Positions 1-10,460 of a DNA stretch of 64,000 nucleotides are shown here, one piece after another. Location of the stretch: NCBI GenBank assembly GCA_963930655.1, contig OZ005605.1:9245501-9309500 (forward strand), written 5' to 3'. The notes beneath the pieces are model-generated. The model was not told the origin of the DNA. It was given only the letters and a program-made list of their open reading frames with translations, and did not search any database. Numbering within the stretch: position 1 is the stretch's first letter; each line of letters begins with the position of its first letter. Both the position numbers and the translations under genes were made by a program. This DNA comes from Myrica gale. Its lineage: Eukaryota; Streptophyta; Magnoliopsida; Fagales; Myricaceae.

Positions 1-395
1 TCTAGGGAAGTACCGATTCAGAAATTCCATCTTGAACCTTTCCCAGGTGATTGGTGCTCCTGAAGCTCCTGCTCGAGTAGTGCACTCCTCGAGATCCACC
101 ATCTCTTCGCCTCTCCCATCAACTTGTAAGCAGCATACATCACCTACTGCTCATCGGTGCATCCCAAGACTCTGAAGAGCTCCCCAATATTAAGAATCCA
201 ATTTCCAGCAGATATCGCGTTAGCCTTGCCGTTAAAACTTGCTGAATGTTGATGGTTAACCTGGTCGAAGGAACAGCCTTGAACCCGTTCCTCATTGCGG
301 TTAGGGTTTTGGTTCAATTGCTGAGCCATAAAACCAACCAAAGTGCCGAGGACCTCATCCGCGTTAACTCCCGGGTTATCACCTCCTACATTCTA
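1..395 (-). pseudogene. Ty3/gypsy gag N-terminal fragment, broken
   Basis: Read on the minus strand from about 392 down to the window edge, the translation has the order of a plant gypsy Gag: a short N-terminus, FMAQQLNQNPNRNEE, then NWILNIGELFRVLGC, AAYKLMGEAKRWW and ITWERFKMEFLNRYFPR. The WE.FK..F...YFP block is the retrotransposon gag capsid signature (Pfam Retrotrans_gag). Gag would form the virus-like particle. The frame carries stops (after MA near 387, and after GCTDEQ near 142), so it is not functional. The rest lies outside the window. Gypsy assignment is firm; the lineage is uncertain. Confidence 0.8.
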
Positions 396-835
396 AGCCA
401 TATGTTCCCTTGTGGAACAATATCACCAATTTTGCTATCAGTCGAAGAGGATTCTTATACCTATCTGTCACGTGTCGGATTATAAGATTTTGAGTAGAAA
501 TAAGAACCTTGAGATAAAAGATGAGGAAAGTGTCACAAAGGAGATTGAAAACCTGACATAATAAGGACAACTTTAATAGTTCAAGCTACATCCTCTCGTG
601 ACTACATAAAAGACTAGAAAGATTTAGAAACTTCCTGATAGACATGAACAAAGTCGGGAGAAAACATTCTAAGAAGCCTAAGAAGGGTATTAAACCTCCT
701 CGTCTGAGTTCGATGTAAGATCGCTAAGCTCAGACCCCGGAATGACACTACTATTTCCCGTCGGCGGGGAAGGAATGTAATCGAGCCTCAGCCACTCAGA
801 CGGTACATCTGGTAAACCAAAATCCTCAAATCGGG
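396..835. other. unassigned stretch, probable gypsy leader
   Basis: This lies directly 5' (minus-strand sense) of the gag start, so it is probably the untranslated leader or a divergent N-terminal spacer of the same element. I see no primer-binding site, LTR end or convincing ORF in it. Confidence 0.35.
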
Positions 836-914
836 GTAACGAGGATAGTGGGGATAGTGGGGGTATAGGGAATGGTAGGAATACAGGGGATGGGGGTACA
901 TGGGATAGGGGTAG
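836..914 (+). repeat. G-rich degenerate repeat
   Basis: About 79 bp of irregular repeats of GGGGATAGT, GGGGTA and GGGATAGG type, with several runs of four or five G on the plus strand. It ends exactly where the copia LTR begins at 915. It could fold as a G-quadruplex, but that is only inferred from the G runs. Confidence 0.6.
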
Positions 915-1332
915 TGTTGGCTTTTGTGCATAATCGAGATTTTGATGATTTCAATAAATGGATCAAGTTTATAAAATGGACATCTTCAAAGACAAAGACA
1001 ACTTGATGAAAGAGCCAAAGACTTGAAGAAAGAAGAACAAGAAGATGCAAGGAACTCAAAGTGAAGTTTCAAGACCTTAGAGTATAATCCTTGTAACTCT
1101 TTGTTTCACTTTTGACAAGGATTATGAATCACACTTGCATATCTTTCAAAACATGCATAAATCATTTTACCTTTTGTTTGAAAGATTAAAATGTTTTTAA
1201 AGATTTCAAAACACCTGAAAAATATTCTCAAACCTTTTATATCCTTATGGGAAGTAAGCCTTTAAAATTGGGTTTTTAAAAGTTGTCAAAAATATGGTTA
1301 TAAAAGAACTGGTCTATGAAAATAAATTGTAG

Positions 1333-1480
1333 CGGTCGACCCCTGCATGAAGCGATCGACCGACTGTAGCGGATTATGAGAATGATTTATTGCGATCGAC
1401 CGGGCGCGTAGGACAAAAATTTTACAGCATTCAAATTTTATGACCGTTGGGCAACGACAAGTCGAAGCGGTCAACCGGTA
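1333..1480. repeat. CGNTCGANCG-type sites in LTR D
   Basis: CGGTCGACCC at 1333-1342, CGATCGACCG at 1353-1362 and CGATCGACCG at 1393-1402, then degenerate copies (AAGCGGTCAACCGG near 1464). The two CGATCGACCG copies fit CGNTCGANCG. They are separated by 20-40 bp AT-rich spacers, upstream of the TATA box. Confidence 0.7.
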
Positions 1481-1562
1481 CATGAAGCGGCTGACGGGTA
1501 CAACGGTAAAATTGTCAAATCGACCCCTAACGGCTATAAACGACTAATTTTCATATGTGGCC

Positions 1563-1570
1563 TATAAATA
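1563..1570 (+). promoter_or_regulatory. TATA box of copia LTR D
   Basis: TATAAATA in the context GGCCTATAAATACAC, about 650 bp inside the LTR and downstream of the CpG-site cluster. This is the expected place for the U3 promoter of a copia LTR. Confidence 0.55.
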
Positions 1571-2201
1571 CACTAATTTCATCTAAAATGTAGAACCAAC
1601 GACCACATATCATTTGTATAGCTTGAGAAATATCTTAGACCTTCTTATTCTATATTTCTCAAGCGTTCACACAAAACACACTTTCATATCCTTGTCTTTG
1701 TGTGAATCAAGAGATAGAACTTTCTATTTTTATATCTACACTATCAAGAAAGTTTTTGTTCTTCTATCTTCATATCCAATAGAGGTGTTTCCTTTAGTGA
1801 GGTTGTTCACTAAAGAAGAAGCTTAGAGAGTGTATATCTCAAGCTTGTTAGGTTGTGAGTGGTGAGCCCGAAAACACCACTTGGGTGGGTTTAAGTGTTG
1901 AGCCCGGGAAAACACTTATAAGGTTCTCTAGAACCAGGAAGCTAGAGTGTAAAGCTATTGAACATAGTGAAAAACCTCAAGGCTCGGTGAAGGAACTTGA
2001 GGGGTGGATGTAGGCAGGTTTGCCGAACCACCAAAAAATTGAGTGTTTGCTTCTCTTACCCTTATCTTTACTTTTAGCACATATTTACTCTCATTGCATA
2101 TTTAAACTTGTGCAAAAGTAGGTTTTACTTTGCAAACATGTCTTTGGGGGATAATAGCGAAAAGTTTTAGAAAAAAAATTCACCCCCCTCTTGGGTTGCC
2201 A

Positions 2202-5186
2202 TAATCCTGTAAACTTGGACTCACAGGTAGGGCCTCCATAAAGAACCAGAGAAGCTCCACTAACACTCCAAGAGAATCCGAAAACCATGTCCGGATCTTG
2301 AGCACCAGAACATAAGGGTGGAAATCATTGGTCAACTCTTCCTCAAATAACTTCATTCTTCAATATCCAAGTCGCCAAATATTGCAAAAACAACATAAGA
2401 GAAAAAGGGTGAGTCCTATTGACTCAGTAAGGTGGGGGTGGGGAAAGCATGATCAAACAAATACAGTACTTATAATTCACTTAAGCATGATGTAGAATTA
2501 ACATCCAAGATAACAAGTATGAACATAGATAATTTAAAATATGCAATGCATCACACCATCATTGGTTCCTGAGGAGTTCCCAATATCAGCCATATTCACC
2601 CCCAGAGTCGAGTTGTACGTCCCTCCCCTTCTATGGGTCTGTCCCGTACTTTCAGCACCAGTACCTTTAACATAAAATTACGCCCTAGCGTTCCTAAAGG
2701 AGCCCGCTCACTCCCTGTAGTGGGGGGTTGCACGTCTCCTAAGTGTCCGGTACTGTCACTACCATTCGGGTAACCCTCGCAGGCTAGGAGGTTCCTCACT
2801 TTCGTTTTCCCTCTTATGAATGCAACCACATATCCAAGCATTAGAGTACATATGTAACAATGCACATTAATTTGATATGAATTTGAAAGAAGCATAAGCA
2901 ACATAACATGTTCAAAGAATAATCATTGACAATTGAAACAACCATGATAATAACTAGAAGATCTCAGACCATTAAACTCCAATGATGGCCTATTGGGCCT
3001 CCTAAGACCATACTGGGCCTACTCCCAAAGTATTATTGGACATGGAGTTTTTTTAGGGGTATTGGGCCAAACATTCATTCAGGCTCCTACACGGGCTTTG
3101 TGATTTGAGTCCTTATTCCAACTCGGATTGAGCTCAAATATTGGCTCCCCCATTAATTTTTTGTGCTCTATCCAACCACGTAATTATTTTCTCATTTTGG
3201 ACCCTTTTACCCTAAGGAATTTGGCAAAATTTTGAATATGCCCTCAGAGACCTCCAGGGGCATGTTCTTCCTTTTCCTTCATCATTTTGGGCTGAATTTT
3301 TACAGAGATCCTAATATTAGATAAGGATAGTATATTTGAATTTTTATTCAAAAATTCATTGTGCAGCTTTGAGTCGATTTGGACAACGTTTATGTTTGAC
3401 TAAAAACCTTATCTAAGTTTTCATGCATTTGATCAATCATTGCATTTAGAAACTTTAAGCTAATGATACATATAATCTACCAATATATATGAACTTACAA
3501 AGCACATAAAAAAAGGATTCCACAAGAAAATTAAAGGCAAACAACACCCATTTTGCAACATCACCATAGAATATGCACAAGGCATCATCTTCATGCTTTC
3601 ATCTTTCCTAACATCTTTCTTGAGCTCAAGGCTCCTTTATTTTGCCCCATTTGGCCTGTTCTTGATCAGAGATTCTTTCATGCCTCCTGGCCATCATCAT
3701 ACTTATTATTGCATCACCATTTCATATCACATATGCATAGCATTGTATCATAAAACCATGGAGTGCAACATGCAACATGCAACATCATTTTCATTGACCA
3801 ACCCGTGATCTATAAGGCCTCAAGCGTAGGCTTATCTCCACTTCAATGCTCATAAAGCATATCAATATCTCTTTTGAATAATCAAACTGACTCAGCAAGC
3901 AATCTTATACACACATTATAAGAAATATTCATCAAGCCTTAACATGCAAGGTGTCTAGATTAGGTTTTACTTCATGACACCTATGAACCTTTCATTATGC
4001 AATACTTGAAAACAACATAACCCTAACACGTTCATCAATGAATCACAGCTCAATGCACACAAATAAGCATGATCAATCAACACAAGAGAACATGTTATCC
4101 ACCCTCAATAAAACACAAGAACCTAAACCCTTACCTTGGTGATCTCGGGTAGCTCTGGATGTTCTCCTATTAACACAAGATCTATTGGTTAATGAAATTG
4201 ATCTAAGGTTACGAAGAAGTGGAAATGATGATGAGGAAATAGAGAAGATGTAGTGGAAGGGAGTGTTCAAGGCCTTGGCCGAAACCCCTTTGCCAACTTA
4301 TCTTGGAATGAAAGTTTTCACCTTCCTTCTTTTCTTCTTCTCCTCTTTCTCTCCTTCCTCTCCCTCTTAGCCAAATACTCTCAGCACTAACTACTCTCTC
4401 TCAAACTCAAATGGCCGGCTGTTGGTGTGAGGAATGCATGGCAATGGTGGGCTTTTATAGCCGACCTTGCCATCATTAGGTGGCTTGGGCAGCATAAGGG
4501 CTGGAGGAGCCAAATGACACACTCCCCCTTCCCTAGGTGATGATTAATGATACACAAGCTAAATTCACTTCAAAATCACATCAATTGTGATTGCAAGCAA
4601 GCATGACCGGTTGATCCAATTTTGCATCTTACTATTCATGCAACAAAGGCCAAAAACATAGGACAAGGGAAAAGGACAAAGAGAGCAAGACAAAATCAAG
4701 ATTTCCTTGTGTGCCGTGTGACCTAGGGAGGTGAGAGAGTGGGACCAACATGACATCAAAGTAGACTTAGGTTAGCAAAATAATTAGCTAACTTACAAAG
4801 TTAATCAGTGCATATGTTAGAAAATGAAATAGGTAATTGGTGAAGTAATTAACCGAGATTAGTGAGTGAATAATCAAGATTGACACTATGAAAAAATTTT
4901 ATATGTAAACAAGTGAACGAAAAGGGAAAGAGATTAAACATACCGAAATCCATTAGGGAAATTAGAATCAAATAATTCATGTGTCAAGAGATCAAATCTA
5001 ATATTTAGAAGAAGTTAAATATGAGCTATTGAAGTATACTTAGTAAAAACATAATTTGTTTAAATCAAGCAATAGGAATACTAAGGTTTTAATACGAGAA
5101 ATCAAGAAAATTAATAGGCTAAATACGAGAAATAAAAAAAAAGAAATTAGAGAAATCGGGAAATTTAGGGAAGGGGTATCACACAG
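2202..5186 (-). mobile_element. gypsy-type LTR (family C), truncated
   Basis: Minus-strand LTR whose start side is at the right: the sequence ends at 5186 with AGGGAAGGGGTATCACACA, the reverse complement of a TGTGTGATACCCC start. The landmark GACTCAGTAAGG at about 2424 is shared with the A-family LTRs. It is cut at the left by copia LTR D, and the usual LTR 3' terminus is absent. The segment 4520-5180 is an inverted copy of 6780-7500, which shows that both belong to one family. No coding capacity is visible. Confidence 0.6.
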
Positions 5187-5227
5187 GACGACGTCATGCC
5201 AGCGGGAGGGAAACATCTTTGGTATGA

Positions 5228-5404
5228 TTCACCTGTTCGAGGGACCTCGAGGAGCACAAGAAGATGATGCAGGATCAACAATGGAACCTAGTAGAACAAC
5301 AAGAATGGAGGATGCAACTAATGGCAGAGCATATGCTTGAGCAGCTGATGGAGCAGATTGGACAGATGCAATCTCGTTCGACACCCAAACAAAATTTTGA
5401 GTAG
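5228..5404 (+). pseudogene. C-terminal fragment of CACTA accessory protein (transposase_24/TNPA-like)
   Basis: An open frame from just after a TGA at 5225-5227 to a TAG at 5402-5404. It reads RDLEEHKKMMQDQQWNL, then VEQQEWRMQLMAEHMLEQL and MEQIGQMQSRSTPK. The Glu/Gln/Met heptad-like composition is that of the C-terminal coiled coil of TNPA-like or Ptta/En/Spm (Pfam Transposase_24) proteins, and resembles the coiled coils at 36302-36480 and 19200-19390. The DNA-binding part is missing. The protein class is an inference from composition and context. Confidence 0.5.
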
Positions 5405-5570
5405 ATTTATGTATTTTTACTACTTTGTCAGTACTTATCTTTTATTTATTTTTATACTTTAATAAAGATTGCGTATTTGTAGATATTTTATTATATTACG
5501 AGTAGTGAATATCTTTCTATTTATAATATTTCTATTTTTAAAAAAAAAATTAATTCAAATATATAGAAAA

Positions 5571-6150
5571 CCGTTCGAACGGTAAAAATATCGTCCGCTT
5601 GATTATTTTTCATTGATAATGTGTGCACGTATAACTATCCGTCCGCACACTTTGCTTTAAATTAGTCCGCCAGAACAGTTTTCGCGTCCAGACGATCTTT
5701 AAATAAGAAGCCGTGCGCACGATACACTAACACGTTTGAACATTTTCAACGTAACAAGCGTTCGAACTTTTATACGTAATGGTTCGAACGGAGTTGGCAG
5801 ATGATAAATAACTTTTCATCTTAAATGGAACAACGGTGTGGACGGCTTTATGAAGAGTCCGGACGTACTCTCCATACCGTTCAGACGAAGTTATGAAACT
5901 GTGCTCACATTTTTGTAGATGACAAAATTCATTTCGTCACATTGGACGAACCGTTCGCATCAGCTGTCCAAACGTATTGATAGTATGTTCGCACAGCTCA
6001 TGCAAACGGATGAACTCTTCTAGGCATGAAGATTTTCAATTTCTTCACTATGGCACAAAATTGTTCGGAAGATATTCTAAACCGCTCAAACGGTTTCGAG
6101 CGACAGAACATCAAAATCGTCATCTAAAACCTTGGTTGACAGGCTTTAGG
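5571..6150. repeat. CACTA-2 subterminal array of CGTTCGAACG-type palindromes
   Basis: CCGTTCGAACGG at 5571-5582 is a perfect 12-bp palindrome. Partial copies follow at about 5759 (GCGTTCGAAC), 5780 (GGTTCGAACGG), 5950 (ACCGTTCGC) and 6082-6104 (CCGCTCAAACGG, TTTCGAGCG), with CGTCCG/CGGACG half-sites between. In CACTA elements such subterminal motif arrays are the binding sites of the TNPA-type protein. Confidence 0.6.
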
Positions 6151-6188
6151 TGACAAAACCGCCCAAGCCATTGCGGACGAATTGGGCA

Positions 6189-6220
6189 CTTTGGGTGACA
6201 AATCTTTTTGTCACCCAAAG
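6189..6220. repeat. terminal hairpin of CACTA-2
   Basis: A perfect 14-bp inverted repeat, CTTTGGGTGACAAA and its complement, around a TCTT loop. It sits about 20 bp from the element's probable end. CACTA-1 has an equivalent hairpin at 37224-37259 sharing GTGACAAA/TTTGTCAC. Confidence 0.8.
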
Positions 6221-6242
6221 TCTGTTTTCTTCGAGTATTGTG

Positions 6243-6639
6243 CCATTATATACACTCCAGTACTGATGTGAACAAATTGAAATAAATATGGCCCAGCCGA
6301 AAGAAAACACACTTAGGAACATTTATACAAATGCAGCCAAGTTTTTTGTCTTTTTTTATACAAGTTACCAACGACAAACTACGAACTACCGAATGCAAAA
6401 CTACAAAGTACAAGCGACAAAAAGCAAACTAAAAACTGCTACTACTAAAGTAAACAAAAATCATGCGAACCCACATTTCATTATCCCAGCCCCAAAATAT
6501 TTTGAAAAGAGCGCCTACCAAGGAAAAGAAAGACAACTACGGGCAGCAATGATTTTGCGCCTTCATAGGAGAAGCAAGTTTGTTTTTCTTTCTTGGAGGC
6601 AGGCAGAATAAGTTTGTAAGAATAATGCTTTAAAAATTA
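6243..6639. other. unassigned AT-rich stretch
   Basis: About 400 bp with no recognisable transposon end, tRNA or conserved protein. A 107-codon open frame (6288-6611) is Lys/Thr/Asn-rich, shows no domain, and is likely chance. Confidence 0.3.
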
Positions 6640-6772
6640 TTTGTCTGAATAATGTTTATTTAGATGTCACATGTTTGTATTTATTTTTTGCGTAATATGA
6701 TGTAACATAAGATGTTACATAAATATTATTGAGTGACATTGTAGAAAAGTCATGCCAATGATTAACGAATGT
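6640..6772 (+). mobile_element. copia-type LTR fragment (family B/B2)
   Basis: The segment containing ATTGAGTGACATTGTAG, AAAAGTCATGCCAATGATTA matches 27190-27235 and, inverted, 60400-60448. It is cut at 6772 by the start of an LTR C fragment. Sequence of the same family resumes at 9969, so 6773-9968 appears to have been inserted into it, with some loss. Confidence 0.55.
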
Positions 6773-7510
6773 GACAGGACACCCCTTCCCTAAATTTCCC
6801 GATTTCTCTAATTTCCTTAATTTCCTTGATTTCTCGTATTTAGCCTATTAATGATTATGATCGTGATCGTCTCTATTTTATCGGTTTCTATGCATTAAAA
6901 ATTCTTTCATTCTCGTATTAAAAACCTTAGCATTCCTTTTGCTTTATTTAAACACATGATATTTTTCCTACGTATACTTCAGTAGTTCATATTTAACATG
7001 TTCTAAATATTAGATTTGATTTCTTGACACATGATTTATTCTGTTCTAATTGTCCTATTGATTTTCGGTATGCTTAATCTCTTTCCCTTTTCATTCTCTT
7101 GTTTACATCTAAAATTTTTACCTAATGTCAATCTTTATTATTCTATCACTAATCTCGGTCAATTACTTGACTAATTACCTATTTCCTTTTTCTAACATAT
7201 GCATTGATTAACTTTGTAACTTAGCTAGTTATTTTGCTAACCTAAGTCTACTTTGATGTCATGTTGGTCCCACCCTCTCTCTCCTCCCTAGGTCACACAG
7301 TACACACAAGGAAATCTTGGTTTTCTTGTTCTCTTTGTCCTTGTCCCTTGTCCCATGTTTTTGGCCTTTGTTGCATGAATAGTAAGATGCAAAATTGGAC
7401 CAAGCGGCCATGCTTGATTGTAATCACAATTGATGTGATTTTGAAGTGAATTTAGCTTGTGTAAGTATCCTTAATCATCACCTAGGGAAGGGGGAGTGTG
7501 CCATTTAATC
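6773..7510 (+). mobile_element. gypsy LTR (family C) start fragment, plus strand
   Basis: Begins TGTGACAGGACACCCCTTCCC and runs to about 7510, where similarity to the inverted copy at 4520-5180 stops (both contain the CCTAGG..AGGGGGAGTGTG block). Only the first ~740 bp of the LTR remains. It is joined directly to a minus-strand LTR A fragment, a head-to-head fusion of two LTR starts. Confidence 0.55.
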
Positions 7511-9968
7511 CCTTCTTGCATCAACAGCAACTTTACAATACTACAACTCCATCATTCAAAAAAATACTTCAATGGAAGGACACCAATAACAGATTCAGCC
7601 TAGGAAGGATTGAACTTCACATGCAAGAGGACACTCGGTCAAGAGCTCCAAAGAAAAACCGAATCTTACCTCCATCCACTTTTGCTTACGGTGGCACCTT
7701 GCCTACAATTGAGTCATACTAGTGTCATTTAAGGTTTACTATGCATAGAGAGTAATCATTCAACTAAATTCAGCACATCATACAAAATCAAATCACCCAT
7801 GTATCTTAACTTCCTAAGGGTGGTCTTACCATGCAAAGTTCTATCTTAAGGCTGCTGAAACCAAAAGGCTTGGATGCCAAACCGATTCTTTCACTAATTT
7901 TCATGATATATTAAAATTCCAGGTACTTTGGAGTTTGTTTATCACTCTAAGGATTTACCCGAAAGTGCAAGCTGCTGAGGACGTCCAAGCGGGCAGCCCC
8001 GACATCTCCAGCTTTCGAATCCATAACTTTAAAAACTTGGCTCCAATTTACATGAAATTACTTTCAAACTTCTCTGATTTCATAGCTCAAACTTGAAGAT
8101 AAAAATCATAAAAATCGGAACTATTTTACCTTTTCAAAAATGCTACATATCAGATGAAAATCATAGAGCAACACTGCTGCTGCCTCCAGCTAAGCCTTCG
8201 ACTTTCAAAGCACCATAACTTATGCATTACATCTCTAAATCACATGAAATTTACCTCAAAATGTTCTTCTCTCACAAAATTAACTTCCAAGACCAGATTC
8301 ATAACATCTGGACTTAAACCAATCACTGAAAAAGATATCCAAACCGAGCAAGAGTTCTGAGCGTGCAAGGCTGCTGACAGCTTGATATCTGGACCTTGAG
8401 AAATGCATAACTCGCTTTATAATCAACGGAATCACCCAAAGTATGGCTCCAAATCCTCGTGTTCCATAGGCATATAACATGGAATTCTATCAGGGTCAAA
8501 GAATAAGGACAATCGTACCAACGGTCACACCTAATTCGACCCTTGAAATCTGCCGAATTTAATTCAAGCAACTAGTTTAGCAAGTCTTCTCTATAATCCA
8601 CCATGATCTCTAAATTAATGGACCAAACATATTGATGCTACAGGTTCTCTAACAACAACAGCCTCAGCTCAGGGATAAGGTCTCACTTCTAAGAATGCAA
8701 CAACAACAACAATGATTAAGTTCCCTTTTCCAACCAACTACATTTACTAACAGCAGCAACTATGGTCTCTTCAAGCATCATTAACAACATTCAAGAACCT
8801 TTCTACACCTATGGGGTGCTGAAATAACAGGGATGTCAAGTTCAAAGTTCTAGTTTTGTTTTCTAGCGACTTAGCAAGTTTAATTTAGAATTTAACACAA
8901 TGGTTGAAAGCATACGTACAACATTGCAAACTAACAGATTCGACCATGCTTGTGTAACAGATTTTTCAATTTCACCAATCACTTCACAACCGAAGCTGTC
9001 CTCATGCAAATCTCCCACTTTTACAATTTCAAAACAAAAGATTACATCAGTGCAATGGTCATATCCTCACCAAGCTGAAGCCCTTGCATTATCCTTTCTC
9101 TTCGACTTTCCAACAAACACTTATGGCACAACTACGTTTCTTTTGCAATCTTAACTCAAACTAACCGTGCATGCCTCCCTAGACTCCAAGGGTTTCACCT
9201 ATTTCAACATGAAAATCTATCCCAACATGCAAACCCATTCCAACATGCAAGAAGAGATAATCAGCAGGACCCAACACAATCAATGACATACACGGTTTCT
9301 TCCTAAATTTTGTGAAAAGGGCAACACTCTTACCTTGGTTTCTCTTGGTTATCCACGTCTACAGCTGAACCCTTTCACTTACACGACATTTCCCCCTTCT
9401 TCTTCTTCTTCTTCTTCTTCTTCTTCTTCTTCTTCTTCTTCTCGATTTTCTTCTCCTCTCTCTCGGTTTTCTTCCCTTCTTCTCTTGCTCCCTATTCGGT
9501 TCTCTCCCTTTCTCTCTTCCTTGCACGACATTGGGTGGCTGAGTGAAGTGTGTGAAATGAGAGTGAAATGGAAGCTTGTTTCACATGAAATGGGGGGTTG
9601 GGAGAACCTTGTTAGTGTCGCCACCCCCATTGGCTAAAATGGGTGGCCACTTTATTTATTTCCCCCATTTTCTTTTTGTTTTCTTTTGTTTTGCTTCACT
9701 TTATTTCCATCAACCAATAATTCTAAACAACCCTAGCATAATTAATTTCATAATATAATGAAAATTACGTAATAAAAATTTATAAACCATATAGTATAAT
9801 TAAAAATGCACAAATAAATTTCACCTTAAATTATCCTTAAATATTGACATAACATAATTCATCTTAAATACCTTACATTCCTTTCCAAATATTCATACTA
9901 ACAAGGTCTTAAACATTAAAATTGACATTGAAGATACTTAAACTAAATGGTGTAAGTCGGGGTCTCAC
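7511..9968 (-). mobile_element. gypsy LTR (family A), minus-strand fragment
   Basis: The right end at 9968 reads GGGGTCTCACA, complementary to the family A start TGTGAGACCCC. Reverse-complement similarity to 52610-54500 is easy to follow, for example the block with GCAAGCTGCTGAGGACGTCC at 7967-7986 and its partner near 54180. The fragment covers about the first 2.4 kb of the 4-4.5 kb LTR, including the TTC/GAA microsatellite. The 100-codon Ser-rich frame at 9335-9637 is that microsatellite translated, not a gene. Confidence 0.7.
9397..9442. repeat. (TTC)n microsatellite inside LTR A
   Basis: About 15 uninterrupted TTC units, 527 bp or more from the LTR start on the minus strand. The same position holds GAA/AAG repeats in the copies at 11041 and 61018. 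Confidence 0.9.
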
Positions 9969-10460
9969 AACATGCATTGACGGGATCAAATATGAGTACC
10001 TTTTAGAAGTGATCACTGATGTTTGAGAAGGTATTCAACACAATTAATTTATTGTACCCTTAAACTTGAGAGGTTTATATGGATCTATTTGCTATGTACT
10101 TGTGCTTTGACTGAGTCATTTGGTGATGATCTTTCTAGGTCAAATATTCCAGATAACGTTGGGTCTTGTACATAATAAGTGAGTTTGTATAAATGCTCAA
10201 TAAGGAATCCACCAATTTCTTTATGAGTTAGTATATTAAATATATATATAAAGGGTTGGACTAGAAAAATAATCCATTGGCCAATGGTATTTTGTGATAA
10301 TATTATTCGAAATTAAAATATATATTATGTATTTATTTGTGAAATTATTTTAGAAATAATTGATAGTCCAACGAATTAAAGATCGTAAATTGAAAATTAT
10401 ATGAGTTATGAATTTAATCGGTCATATGATTCCGGTCCTATTGACTCATGTGGAATATAG
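9969..10460 (+). mobile_element. copia-type LTR B2, left part
   Basis: It contains ATGCATTGACGGGATCAAATATG and GACTGAGTCATTTGGTGATGATC, matching 27410-27580 in LTR B and, inverted, 60000-60190. It is interrupted at 10460 by a solo LTR and continues after the target duplication at 14970. Confidence 0.6.

Larger units (their letters stand above)
915..2201 (+). mobile_element. copia-type LTR (family D, SIRE/Maximus-like)
   Basis: It begins TGTTGGCTTTTGTGC and ends near a C-run followed by CTCTTGGGTTGCCA, an ending typical of SIRE/Maximus copia LTRs. It is about 1.29 kb long. A TATA box lies at 1563-1570, preceding the likely transcription start and polyadenylation region. Neither a primer-binding site nor copia coding sequence follows; sequence of another LTR starts at about 2202. 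I did not find a matching target duplication, so this is a solo or truncated LTR with an approximate right edge. A 36-bp piece of the same LTR start recurs at 48998-49033. Around 1333-1480 it contains CpG-rich sites such as CGGTCGACC and CGATCGACCG. Confidence 0.65.
5187..6242 (+). mobile_element. CACTA (En/Spm-like) element, right-end remnant (CACTA-2)
   Basis: The remnant contains the last codons of a Gln/Met-rich coiled-coil ORF (5228-5404), then about 780 bp of subterminal DNA with CGTTCGAACG-type palindromes. A terminal hairpin with GTGACAAA/TTTGTCAC arms follows, and a decayed terminus reading TCTTCGAGTATTGTG where TTGTAGTG would be expected. The left part has been lost at the junction with LTR C at 5186. 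The assignment rests on the same architecture as CACTA-1 (29105-37274), whose ends are clear. Confidence 0.6.

Noticed and set aside
9335-9637. 100-codon Ser-rich ORF and its antisense Glu-rich frame
   Set aside because: Translation of the (TTC)n microsatellite inside a minus-strand LTR A fragment.
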